A stretch of 64,000 nucleotides of DNA from CAWFGW01 sp963849955 (GTDB taxonomy: Bacteria; Bacteroidota; Bacteroidia; Cytophagales; JAAEPT01). Location: positions 186,001-250,000 of the forward strand of contig CAWKJU010000010.1 of the NCBI GenBank assembly GCA_963849955.1, written 5' to 3'. The notes beneath the pieces are model-generated. The model was not told where the DNA came from. It did no database searches and was given only the letters and a program-made list of their open reading frames with translations. A program made the translations under genes and the position numbers. Below are positions 9,022 through 17,284 of this stretch, piece after piece (the stretch's first letter is position 1; each line of letters opens with the position of its first letter).

Positions 9022-9348
9022 TTACATAAACCCCAATTCCAATTTTGCCGCTTCAGACATCATGTCCTGATGGTAGGGAGGGTCAAAGGTCAAATCCATC
9101 TGTACATCGTTGACTTCTGGAATTTCTCTTATTTTTGCTTCAATTTCACCCGGAATTACTTCTGCTGATGGGCAGGAAGGGGAAGTTAAAGTCATTAATA
9201 CTTGCACATTATTCATTGGCAAAATATTGACTTCGTATATTAACCCTAGTTCATATACATCTACTGGAATCTCGGGGTCATAAACCTCTTTAATTTTTTC
9301 GATGACCTTCATTTCTAAGGCTACGTTGTTGTTTTCTACTTCACTCAT
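9022..9348 (-). CDS. sufT: Fe-S assembly factor SufT (MIP18/DUF59 family)
   Basis: A 108-residue DUF59/MIP18 protein that assists maturation or delivery of Fe-S clusters. It has the family pattern VYDPEIPVDVYELGLIY near residues 22-38 and LTSPSCPSAEVIPGEIE, whose Cys is the conserved residue of the family. It starts 4 bp after the stop of sufE in the same direction, so it is part of the suf operon. Length is normal for the short SufT form without an N-terminal extension. Cytoplasmic. Confidence 0.93.
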   Translation of the reverse strand: MSEVENNNVALEMKVIEKIKEVYDPEIPVDVYELGLIYEVNILPMNNVQVLMTLTSPSCPSAEVIPGEIEAKIREIPEVNDVQMDLTFDPPYHQDMMSEAAKLELGFM

Positions 9349-9352
9349 AACA

Positions 9353-9787
9353 TTAAGCTTGAGATTGTTGTTTTGTTTTAAATGCTAAACCGTATAATTT
9401 CATTTGCTTGACCATAGCGGCTAAACCATTAGCCCTTGTCGGACTTAAGTGCTGCGACATATTTATTTTTTCTATAAAATATAAGTCCGCATTCATTATC
9501 TCCTCGGGAGTATGGTTGGAAAGCACACGTACCAATAGGTAAATTAATCCTTTAACAATAATTGCATCACTATCTGTTTCAAAGATGATTTTACCATCTC
9601 TAAGATAAGCGTGAAGCCATACACGACTTTGGCATCCTTTTATGATATTTTCATCTGTTTTATATTGTTCATCCACAGGAACCAGCTTTTTTCCCAGTTC
9701 TATGATATAAGCATATTTGTCTGACCAGTCCTCAAACAAACCAAATTCTTCTACTATTTCCTCTTGTATTTCTTGAATTGTAGGCAT
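9353..9787 (-). CDS. sufE: Sulfur acceptor protein SufE
   Basis: Accepts persulfide sulfur from SufS and hands it to the SufBCD scaffold. The 144-residue protein carries the acceptor cysteine Cys52 in the conserved KGCQSRVW motif and a C-terminal helix region (LSPTRANGLAAMVKQMK) typical of the family. Its start codon follows the sufS stop directly with no gap, consistent with translational coupling and equal production of the two partners. Confidence 0.96.
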   Translation of the reverse strand: MPTIQEIQEEIVEEFGLFEDWSDKYAYIIELGKKLVPVDEQYKTDENIIKGCQSRVWLHAYLRDGKIIFETDSDAIIVKGLIYLLVRVLSNHTPEEIMNADLYFIEKINMSQHLSPTRANGLAAMVKQMKLYGLAFKTKQQSQA

Positions 9788-11020
9788 TTATCGTAGCATT
9801 TTCAAGGCTTTGTGTAAAGCCGTAATGAAAGCATCTATTTCTTGTTTCGTGTTATAAACCGCAAATGAGGCCCTTGTAGTTCCCAGAATATTCAAACAAT
9901 GCATTAAAGGTTGAGTGCAATGGTGTCCCGTGCGTACCGCAATACCTTCTTGATCCAATAATATCGCTAAATCCTGGTGGTGTACTCCATCGATGACAAA
10001 AGAAGCAACACCAACTTTTTCTTTAGCTCGACCAATAATGGTTAAACCTTCAATTTGTTCTAATTGCTGTGTAGCATACTCAAGCAATTCAACTTCGTGT
10101 TGCAAAATAGCTTCACGGCCAATTTCATTTACAAAGTCGATCGCTGCTTTAAAAGCAACCACATCCGCAATGTTTGGGGTACCCGCTTCAAATTTATAAG
10201 GGAGATCAGCAAATGTAGTTCCTTCAAATGAAACTTCTTTTATCATTTCACCACCACCTTGATAAGGTGGCATCGCTTCAAGCAACGCTCTTTTCCCATA
10301 CAAAGCCCCAACACCTGTTGGTCCGTACATTTTGTGTGCAGATAAGGTATAGAAGTCGATATCCAATTCTTCAACATTTATAGTAATATGCGAAGTACTT
10401 TGCGCGCCATCGATGACCACAATACCACCAACCTGATGCGTTTTATCCGTAATTTCTTTAATGGGATTTATGGTCCCTAATGCATTAGAAGCGTAATTAA
10501 CCGCAACAATTTTTGTTTTAGGGGAAAGCAATTGATCAAATGCTATCATGTCCAGTTCACCAACTTCATTAATCGGAATCACCTTAACAATAGCTCCTTT
10601 TTCCTCTGCTAATAGTTGCCAAGGCACAATGTTAGAATGATGTTCTAACTGAGAGATGATGATTTCATCGCCTTTATTAATATTTGCTCTACCATAAGTA
10701 GAAGCTATTAAATTGATACTCTCTGTAGTTCCTTTGGTAAAGATGATTTCTTCCCGTTCAGCAGCACCTAGAAAAATTTGTAAACTAGTTCGTGTAGCTT
10801 CAAAAGCGGCTGTAGCTTTTTCGGCTAAAGAGTGAATACCTCGATGGATATTGGCATTCGTGTTTGAGTAATAATCAGACACTGCTTTTATGACTACACC
10901 GGGTTTTTGCGTTGTAGCTGCATTGTCTAAATAGATTAAAGGTTTACCATTTATTTTCTCCTGGAGAATGGGAAAGCTTTTTCTTATTTGTTCTATATCG
11001 ATGCTGATTTCAGCGTTCAT
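9788..11020 (-). CDS. sufS: Cysteine desulfurase SufS
   Basis: PLP-dependent enzyme that takes sulfur from L-cysteine for Fe-S clusters. The 410-residue sequence has the PLP lysine K230 in SAHKMYGPTGVG, the catalytic Cys368 in RTGHHCTQP (group II desulfurase, short active-site loop) and the N-terminal IYLDNAATTQKP. It lies between sufD and sufE. The 79-bp spacer to sufD has no terminator, so read-through is expected. Confidence 0.97.
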   Translation of the reverse strand: MNAEISIDIEQIRKSFPILQEKINGKPLIYLDNAATTQKPGVVIKAVSDYYSNTNANIHRGIHSLAEKATAAFEATRTSLQIFLGAAEREEIIFTKGTTESINLIASTYGRANINKGDEIIISQLEHHSNIVPWQLLAEEKGAIVKVIPINEVGELDMIAFDQLLSPKTKIVAVNYASNALGTINPIKEITDKTHQVGGIVVIDGAQSTSHITINVEELDIDFYTLSAHKMYGPTGVGALYGKRALLEAMPPYQGGGEMIKEVSFEGTTFADLPYKFEAGTPNIADVVAFKAAIDFVNEIGREAILQHEVELLEYATQQLEQIEGLTIIGRAKEKVGVASFVIDGVHHQDLAILLDQEGIAVRTGHHCTQPLMHCLNILGTTRASFAVYNTKQEIDAFITALHKALKMLR

Positions 11021-11099
11021 ATATTCTTGTTTCTTAATCCTGTATGGTACAGCTTATGTTTCTACAGATTTTTTGCTTCGTTATGAAAGACAATGTTTG

Positions 11100-12389
11100 T
11101 TAGGCCAATCGATTATCAATCAAATGTAGAACGTGTTCTTTTAACGCCTCTATTGTCAATCGATTTGTTACTTCATTTGCGAAAGCTTGTGTTAGTACTG
11201 CTTTTGCCTTTTGTAATCCAATTCCTCGTGATCGTAAGAAAAACAATGCTTCTTTATCAAGTTGACCAATAGTAGCACCGTGTGAACAGCTAACATCATC
11301 AGCCCAAATTTCTAACTGAGGTTTTGTGTTGATGGTAGCTTCATCAGATAATAAGATGTTATTGTTCTGCTGAAATGCATTAGTCTTCTGCGCATCTTGT
11401 CTCACAAAGATTTTTCCGTTAAAAACCCCTCTTGACTTGTCGGCCACAATACCTTTGTAAAGCTCGTGCGATTCACAATTTGGGAATTTATGATCTGCGA
11501 TTGTGTGGTTGTCCACATGAGTTTTACCATCCAGTAAGTATAACCCATTCATGTGACCTTCAATGTGTTCACCATCCAATACTAAGTTGGTATTGTTACG
11601 AATGATATCTCCTTTCAAAGAAATTACATTGGAAGTAAATACACTAGAAGCGTGTTGACGGACTTGTGTAGTATTTACTTGAGAAGCATTTGGAGTGTCA
11701 TTTTGAAGGATGTTTAACTCAAAATTAGTGTTTGAGTGTACATTTACTTCAGTGACAATATTTTGGAAACTTTTGTTTTCACCAATGGTCACAGGGATGA
11801 ATACTATTTTAGCAATGCTACCTTCTTCTGCGATGATTAAATTTCTTGTTAAAGAAAACACATCACTATGTGAAGCATCCGAAACCACATACACATAGAT
11901 AGGAGCTTCTTCAATTTTACCCTTTGGAACGTTTATGAAAATACCATCATTCGCAAAAGCTGTATTCTGAGCAGAAAAAACTTCATTTTTTGTGTTCAAA
12001 TTTTTCGAATAGGTAGAAAGAATTTCTTCTTTGTTTTCCCTAAGTGCTTTTTTAAAGCTTTTAGCAACTACTTGCTGAGGATTTAATTTTGAAAGACTTT
12101 CAGAAAACTGCCCGTTTAAAATCACCGCATAATTACTATTCATTCCTTCGATTAGAAAGGACTGAACGTCTATTTCTTGGTTTTCATTTAAAGAAAAGGC
12201 TATTTTATTTAACGCAGTCAAGTTGGTGAATTTCCATTCTTCATTTTTTGTAGAAGGGATATCCAGGTTTGATGCTGCTACTAAAGCCTCGTTTTTAATA
12301 TCAGAAAGCCATTCAGGACTTTGGAAAAGCCCTTTTTTGTTTGCTATATCTAATAGATGTTCTTTCATTGGGTTCTTGGGGTTAGTCAA
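11100..12389 (-). CDS. sufD: Fe-S scaffold component SufD
   Basis: Subunit of the SufBC2D scaffold. The 429-residue protein has a helical N-terminal region with TKNEEWKFTN (about 42-51), a long right-handed beta-helix core, and the C-terminal signature SCSHGATIGQLDKEALFFLRSRG (short part: CSHGATIGQLD) with the conserved Cys and His at the SufB-SufD interface. Length is typical. The start chosen is the ATG at 12389, 44 bp after sufC. Confidence 0.96.
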   Translation of the reverse strand: MTNPKNPMKEHLLDIANKKGLFQSPEWLSDIKNEALVAASNLDIPSTKNEEWKFTNLTALNKIAFSLNENQEIDVQSFLIEGMNSNYAVILNGQFSESLSKLNPQQVVAKSFKKALRENKEEILSTYSKNLNTKNEVFSAQNTAFANDGIFINVPKGKIEEAPIYVYVVSDASHSDVFSLTRNLIIAEEGSIAKIVFIPVTIGENKSFQNIVTEVNVHSNTNFELNILQNDTPNASQVNTTQVRQHASSVFTSNVISLKGDIIRNNTNLVLDGEHIEGHMNGLYLLDGKTHVDNHTIADHKFPNCESHELYKGIVADKSRGVFNGKIFVRQDAQKTNAFQQNNNILLSDEATINTKPQLEIWADDVSCSHGATIGQLDKEALFFLRSRGIGLQKAKAVLTQAFANEVTNRLTIEALKEHVLHLIDNRLA

Positions 12390-12433
12390 TATGACTACTT
12401 GCTTTTTACAATCAATTTAAAGAGGAGAGGGGG

Positions 12434-13195
12434 TTAGGCAGAAATTGCGTCCACTTCGTCTTTAATCCAGTCGTATCCTTTTTCTTCTAACTCTAACGCT
12501 AATTCTTTCGTACCTGATTTTACAATGCGACCTTTGTAAAGGACATGAACAAAATCAGGGATAATGTAGTCTAATAAACGTTGGTAGTGGGTAATCACGA
12601 TAAAGCCGTTATCTTTCGAACGGTATTTGTTTACACCATTCGCGACAATTCTTAATGCATCAATATCCAAACCTGAATCAGTTTCATCTAAAACAGCTAG
12701 TTTTGGTTGAAGCAATTGCATTTGGAAAATTTCGTTACGTTTTTTTTCACCTCCTGAAAAACCTTCATTTAGGGAACGACTCAAAAGCGATTGTTCCATT
12801 TCTACCGTTTTCATTTTTTCTTTCATGAACTGTAAAAACTTCACTGAATCCAATTCTTCTTGACCTCTGTATTTTCTAACTTCATTTACTGAGGTTTTTA
12901 AAAAACTAGTTGTATTTACACCAGGAATAGAAACAGGGTACTGAAAAGCTAAAAATAAACCTTCACGAGCTCTATCTTCAGGAGATAAGTCTAGCAAGTC
13001 TTTTCCCTCAAATGTAACAGAGCCACTTTCTACTTCAAATTCTTCTCTACCAGCTAACACAGATGCTAAAGTACTTTTTCCAGCACCATTTGGTCCCATG
13101 ATAGCGTGTACTTCACCAGGTTTTACTTCTAGGTTTAAACCATCTAAGATTGTTTTCCCTTCGACTGATGCTTTAAGATTTTTTACTGATAACAT
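12434..13195 (-). CDS. sufC: Fe-S assembly ATPase SufC
   Basis: ABC-type ATPase that drives conformational change of the SufBCD complex. The 253-residue protein has Walker A GPNGAGKST (34-42), the unusual ABC signature region GFSGGEKKRNE, and Walker B LAVLDETDSGLD, all as expected for SufC rather than a transporter ATPase. Cytoplasmic; located between sufB (69-bp gap) and sufD. Confidence 0.97.
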   Translation of the reverse strand: MLSVKNLKASVEGKTILDGLNLEVKPGEVHAIMGPNGAGKSTLASVLAGREEFEVESGSVTFEGKDLLDLSPEDRAREGLFLAFQYPVSIPGVNTTSFLKTSVNEVRKYRGQEELDSVKFLQFMKEKMKTVEMEQSLLSRSLNEGFSGGEKKRNEIFQMQLLQPKLAVLDETDSGLDIDALRIVANGVNKYRSKDNGFIVITHYQRLLDYIIPDFVHVLYKGRIVKSGTKELALELEEKGYDWIKDEVDAISA

Positions 13196-13264
13196 GTCTA
13201 TATTTATTTATATCCTAGTGAAGTAAGGCGAAAACCACGATTCACTATTAATTATTCACTTTTA

Positions 13265-14719
13265 TTAACCTACTGAGCCTTCTAAACTAATCGCCAACAA
13301 CTTTTGTGCTTCCACAGCAAATTCCATGGGCAATTGTTTTAAGACTTCCTTTGAAAACCCATTGACAATCAATTCAACCGCTTTTTCAGTAGAAATACCA
13401 CGTTGGTTGCAATAGAAGATTTGGTCTTCACCTATTTTAGAAGTTGTTGCTTCGTGTTCTACTTGTGCCGAGCTATTTTCTATGTTGATGTATGGAAACG
13501 TGTGCGCTCCACATTTGTCACCCATTAATAAAGAATCGCACTGTGAAAAATTGCGAGCACCTTCCGCGCGTTTAAACACTTTCACTTCACCACGGTAACT
13601 GTTTTGACTTTTACCTGCAGAAATACCTTTTGATACAATTCTACTTTTAGTGTTTTTTCCAATGTGAATCATTTTAGTACCAGTATCTGCCTGTTGGTGA
13701 TTGTTTGTAACCGCAACAGAATAGAACTCTCCGATTGAATCATCGCCTTTTAGTATTACACTTGGGTATTTCCAGGTAATGGCAGAACCAGTTTCTACTT
13801 GTGTCCAAGAAATCTTTGATTTGTTTCCAGCACAGATACCTCGCTTTGTAACGAAGTTAAAAATACCACCCTTACCATCTTTATCACCAGGGTACCAATT
13901 TTGAACCGTACTGTATTTTACCTCCGCATTATCTAAAGCTAATATTTCTACTACAGCAGCGTGTAATTGATTTTCGTCTCTTTGTGGAGCAGTACACCCT
14001 TCTAAATAACTTACATGGCTACCTTCATCAGCAACGATTAATGTTCTTTCAAATTGACCCGTACCAGCGGCATTAATTCTAAAGTAGGTAGAAAGCTCCA
14101 TTGGACACCGCACCCCTTTAGGAATATAGCAGAAAGAACCATCTGTAAATACGGCAGAATTGAGAGCTGCGTAAAAGTTATCTGTAGAAGGAACAACTGA
14201 ACCTAAATATTTTTTAACTAGTTCAGGGTGATCTTGAACAGCCTCACTCATCGAGCAAAAGATGATTCCTAATGCTCCTAATTTTTTCTTGAAAGTAGTG
14301 GTAACTGAGACACTGTCAATAACTGCATCTACAGCAACTCCAGTCATTCTTTTTTGCTCTTCTAAAGAAATACCCAGTTTTTTGAAGGTATCTAATAACT
14401 CTGGATCAACTTCATCCAAGCTATTCAATACTTTTTTCTTCTTTGGAGCGGAGTAATAGATGATATCCTGAAAGTCTGGTTGTTTGTAATGAAGGTTAGC
14501 CCATGTAGGCTCTACCATTTTTTTCCATACAGCAAAAGCCTTTAATCGCCACTCTAATAGCCATAAAGGTTCATTTTTTTTGGCAGAGATAAAACGGATG
14601 ATATCTTCGTTAAGTCCTTTTGGAGCTTCATCAGCTTCAATGTTGGTAACGAATCCATACTTGTATTCGGATCCAGTAATCTCTTGTAATAATTCGTTTT
14701 CTTCAGCTTCTTTCATCAA
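13265..14719 (-). CDS. sufB: Fe-S scaffold component SufB
   Basis: Main scaffold on which the nascent Fe-S cluster forms. The 484-residue sequence shows the N-terminal region with EPLWLLEWRLKAF, the core with YIPKGVRCPMELSTYFRIN, and the C-terminal CNQRGISTEKAVELIVNGF carrying conserved cysteine and glutamate residues. It is the first gene of the suf operon. The first two codons are both ATG; either could start. Upstream lies a -7 promoter box and then an Lrp/AsnC-type regulator in the same orientation, rather than the IscR or SufR seen in other phyla. Confidence 0.97.
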   Translation of the reverse strand: MMKEAEENELLQEITGSEYKYGFVTNIEADEAPKGLNEDIIRFISAKKNEPLWLLEWRLKAFAVWKKMVEPTWANLHYKQPDFQDIIYYSAPKKKKVLNSLDEVDPELLDTFKKLGISLEEQKRMTGVAVDAVIDSVSVTTTFKKKLGALGIIFCSMSEAVQDHPELVKKYLGSVVPSTDNFYAALNSAVFTDGSFCYIPKGVRCPMELSTYFRINAAGTGQFERTLIVADEGSHVSYLEGCTAPQRDENQLHAAVVEILALDNAEVKYSTVQNWYPGDKDGKGGIFNFVTKRGICAGNKSKISWTQVETGSAITWKYPSVILKGDDSIGEFYSVAVTNNHQQADTGTKMIHIGKNTKSRIVSKGISAGKSQNSYRGEVKVFKRAEGARNFSQCDSLLMGDKCGAHTFPYINIENSSAQVEHEATTSKIGEDQIFYCNQRGISTEKAVELIVNGFSKEVLKQLPMEFAVEAQKLLAISLEGSVG

Positions 14720-14764
14720 ATAAAGGTTTTTGGAGCCTTGTCTTGTTTAGAATCAATCTTAACA

Positions 14765-14772
14765 CAAATGTA
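14765..14772 (-). promoter_or_regulatory. Candidate -7 box of the suf operon promoter
   Basis: On the minus strand the sequence reads TACATTTG, matching TAnnTTTG, 45 bp before the sufB start. A TTTG at 14798-14801 could be the -33 element, though the 25-bp spacer is a little long. It suggests the suf operon has its own promoter in addition to any read-through from the Lrp gene. Confidence 0.5.
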
Positions 14773-14811
14773 AACAATAATTTTGTAAGGACTGTTTCAA
14801 ATCCAATAGAA

Positions 14812-15282
14812 CTATTGACTTAACAGTCCTGGAGGTCTTTTGATATCTTCACTAAGTGAAATAATGGTCTCTGTACGCTCTATACCCTGTACTTTTTGGA
14901 TTTTATCGTGTAGCACATCTCTTAAGTGATTAGTATCTTTACAATACATTAGTGCAAACATACTATAATTACCCGTGGTGTAGTCTACACTTACAATCTC
15001 GGGTATTTGTTTAAGTTGTTTGATCACATCATTATAAAAAGCACTTTTCTCCAGAAAAATGCCTAAAAAAGCTTTGATATCGTAACCTAATTTTGTGAAA
15101 TCAATGCGAAGCTCTGAACCAATCACAACACCTAATTGCTGCATTTTTTTCATTCGGACATGTACAGTGCCTCCAGACACAAAAACATGTTTGGCTATTT
15201 CAGTATAGGACATTTGAGCATCTTGCATTAAAAATGAGAGAATTTTCAAATCTACATCATCTAACTTTAACTTTTCTGACAT
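14812..15282 (-). CDS. Lrp/AsnC family transcriptional regulator
   Basis: A 156-residue regulator with an N-terminal winged helix-turn-helix (LDDVDLKILSFLMQDAQMSYTEIAKHV begins it; recognition helix around VSGGTVHVRMKKM) and a C-terminal RAM ligand-binding domain (about 65-150), where VDYTTGNYSMFALMYC fits the G-x-(Y/F)D(I/L/A) core pattern. These proteins sense amino acids or related metabolites. It is 92 bp upstream of sufB in the same direction, so it may be expressed with or regulate the suf operon; this is inference. Length normal. Confidence 0.92.
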   Translation of the reverse strand: MSEKLKLDDVDLKILSFLMQDAQMSYTEIAKHVFVSGGTVHVRMKKMQQLGVVIGSELRIDFTKLGYDIKAFLGIFLEKSAFYNDVIKQLKQIPEIVSVDYTTGNYSMFALMYCKDTNHLRDVLHDKIQKVQGIERTETIISLSEDIKRPPGLLSQ

Positions 15283-15400
15283 GATGTAAAAATACGGATT
15301 TGAATGGATGAATTACTGCTTTTTATTATACTATTAACTTTAAGGGTAATAGTTTTGAATTTAACCAATAAAGCGTACAAATTGCGCTAAAATATAACAC

Positions 15401-15943
15401 ATGATTAACACCCTAATTACTTTATTAATCCTAATAGCCTTCCTTTTAATTTATTCGTTGTTAAATAAATTTTATTTCAAGAAAAAAAAGTATGGAGTAG
15501 CCAATGATTCCATGCGTTTTTTAGCCTTTTTTTTTGATATGATGATGTTTAATATTGTAACACTAGGAGGCGGTTTTTTCTATTTTTTATTTAGAAGCGA
15601 AATTAAATCCCATGTTTTAGCTTATATCGATGATATCGTGAACAAAAGTGGTTATGGAAAACTCAGGCTTGACTGGTTTGAGTTAGAGGTGAAACTATTT
15701 ATTATCTACCTTTTATATGCTATGATAATGGAAGGTGTTTCAAAAAAGGGTACGCTTGGAAAGCAATTTGTTAAAATTGAATTTGAGAAAAAGCATTCGC
15801 TAGTAAGTGTGATTGTTAGAAATTTACTTAAACCCATAAGTCTTTTAGTATGGCCTATTGCGATAATAGTCTCGAAGGGGAGTCACAATCGTAGGTGGCC
15901 CCATGACTTGGTTTGTCGAAAAAACTTAGTAGTAAAAAAATAA
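15401..15943 (+). CDS. RDD family membrane protein
   Basis: A 180-residue protein with an N-terminal membrane anchor (about residues 3-21), then the RDD domain: RFLAFFFDMMMFNI (about 44-57) and, near the C-terminus, KKGTLGKQFVKI and NRRWPHDLV. These motifs give the R-D-D character of the family, whose role is largely unknown (some members are transporters or antiporters). About four hydrophobic segments are visible. It is divergent from the Lrp gene and precedes the polysaccharide locus, with no sign of belonging to it. Confidence 0.82.
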   Translation: MINTLITLLILIAFLLIYSLLNKFYFKKKKYGVANDSMRFLAFFFDMMMFNIVTLGGGFFYFLFRSEIKSHVLAYIDDIVNKSGYGKLRLDWFELEVKLFIIYLLYAMIMEGVSKKGTLGKQFVKIEFEKKHSLVSVIVRNLLKPISLLVWPIAIIVSKGSHNRRWPHDLVCRKNLVVKK

Positions 15944-16164
15944 ATTTTATTGTGATATTGATTAATGATAAACATCAGGTTATCAGATATTTTATGGGGA
16001 TAATATGCGCGATGCGGCTCTAGTTAATACGTTATAATTTATTTTAAAAAACAGCTGAAAGCTTGACTCATGTTTAGGATTTAAAAAATGAAAAGTATAG
16101 ATTTGGAATCGTGTCTTACTAATGAATTTAAAAGTTCGTTAAAGTTTAAAAGATTTTAAACATT
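15944..16164 (+). other. Upstream region of the polysaccharide locus
   Basis: The 221 bp before the first gene of the glycan locus are AT-rich apart from a GC patch (GCGCGATGCGGC near 16007). It should hold the locus promoter, but I see no convincing -7/-33 pair or operator repeat. Confidence 0.4.
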
Positions 16165-17274
16165 ATGATAAAGGGAATACACATATCATTGTTAATGCTT
16201 TCGGTATCGTTACTGATCAGCACTGGTTGTAGAAGAAAGGTTGAAGAACAGCCTTTGTTTCCTGCAGCTGAATATTATACACCTACATTAGTGGCTCCTG
16301 CATCTCCAATTGAGATACATGGTGCGGTTTTAACTAACTCCACAGTAAAGATTGGAGGGATTGAGGCTAAAATAGACTCTGTGTCTGAAGATGGTAAAGT
16401 GGTTTACGCCATAGTTCCAAATGAGTTAGAAATTGGATCGAGTTACACCGTAGAGGTAGCGTATAATGACAATGAAAATTTCGCGTTTACTCCACAATTA
16501 GAAATAGCAGCAACTTCATCATCGGTAAAAGAATTACTAATCGGAGATTTCGATGGTGCTGGAATTCGTTCAGCTAATACTACAGCAAATTTCACGAATG
16601 GACAATGGAGTGGAAATGCAGGAGCTAATTCTGTAATAGGTATAGGATCAAATGTAAATGGTGTAGAAGCGAGCCCTGCTGGAGGCAATTATGCATATGC
16701 AACAGTTTTTGGAGGTGGTATATTGCCTGCTACTTATGGTTTTGTTGCAACCATATCTTCTAGATCTGGACTACAGAATGATCTTGTAACTGATTGGCCA
16801 GCCAATTTCTTTGAATATCCTGGAAGTATTCTCAATAATAACAATACAGATCTTAAGACATATTATATTAATTTTTTAGTGAATTTTAATGATAACCCTA
16901 AAAGTCAACTACGAATTTTCATTGGCAGCGCAAAGCTCCCTAAGAATAAAAGATATGCTGTTACAATTAAATCCGGTTCAAAATATCCTGTGACGGGATG
17001 GCAACAGGTTTCATTAGCAATGAATACTTTTAAAGATGAGTTTGGTTTTGGGAAAGCAATGACATTTGAGGATTTTATGAAATTAAATCAAGTTGATTTC
17101 GACATAGCAGATACATATAATAATAAATACAACGCTTGTTGTACTGAAGTTGGAAGCGGTACAAACGCTACTTTCATAAACGAGTGTTGTGCAACTGCGA
17201 TTAAAGATCCAGTACAGGTTTATTTTGATCAAGTGGTTATTTCTCAAGGCGGACCAGCTCCATCGATTCAATAA
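16165..17274 (+). CDS. Surface lipoprotein with TIG/Ig-like domain, probable glycan-binding protein
   Basis: A 369-residue lipoprotein: signal peptide ending in LISTGC (lipobox Cys at residue 22), then an IPT/TIG-type Ig domain (about 38-115; VAPASPIEIHGAVLTN and VKIGGIEAKI) and a C-terminal beta-sandwich region (about 125-365) beginning LLIGDFDGAGIRS. The same order is usual for SusE/SusF- or SGBP-type surface glycan-binding proteins. An odd feature is two CC pairs near the C-terminus (NACCTE and NECCATA), probably disulfide-linked after export. First gene of the locus, 10 bp before an outer-membrane barrel. The bound glycan is unknown. Confidence 0.75.
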   Translation: MIKGIHISLLMLSVSLLISTGCRRKVEEQPLFPAAEYYTPTLVAPASPIEIHGAVLTNSTVKIGGIEAKIDSVSEDGKVVYAIVPNELEIGSSYTVEVAYNDNENFAFTPQLEIAATSSSVKELLIGDFDGAGIRSANTTANFTNGQWSGNAGANSVIGIGSNVNGVEASPAGGNYAYATVFGGGILPATYGFVATISSRSGLQNDLVTDWPANFFEYPGSILNNNNTDLKTYYINFLVNFNDNPKSQLRIFIGSAKLPKNKRYAVTIKSGSKYPVTGWQQVSLAMNTFKDEFGFGKAMTFEDFMKLNQVDFDIADTYNNKYNACCTEVGSGTNATFINECCATAIKDPVQVYFDQVVISQGGPAPSIQ

Positions 17275-17284
17275 GAATTCTTCA

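Noticed and set aside
17189..17284. Longer start for the first barrel gene
   Set aside because: The upstream codons overlap the preceding lipoprotein gene and place 32 charged residues before the signal peptide.
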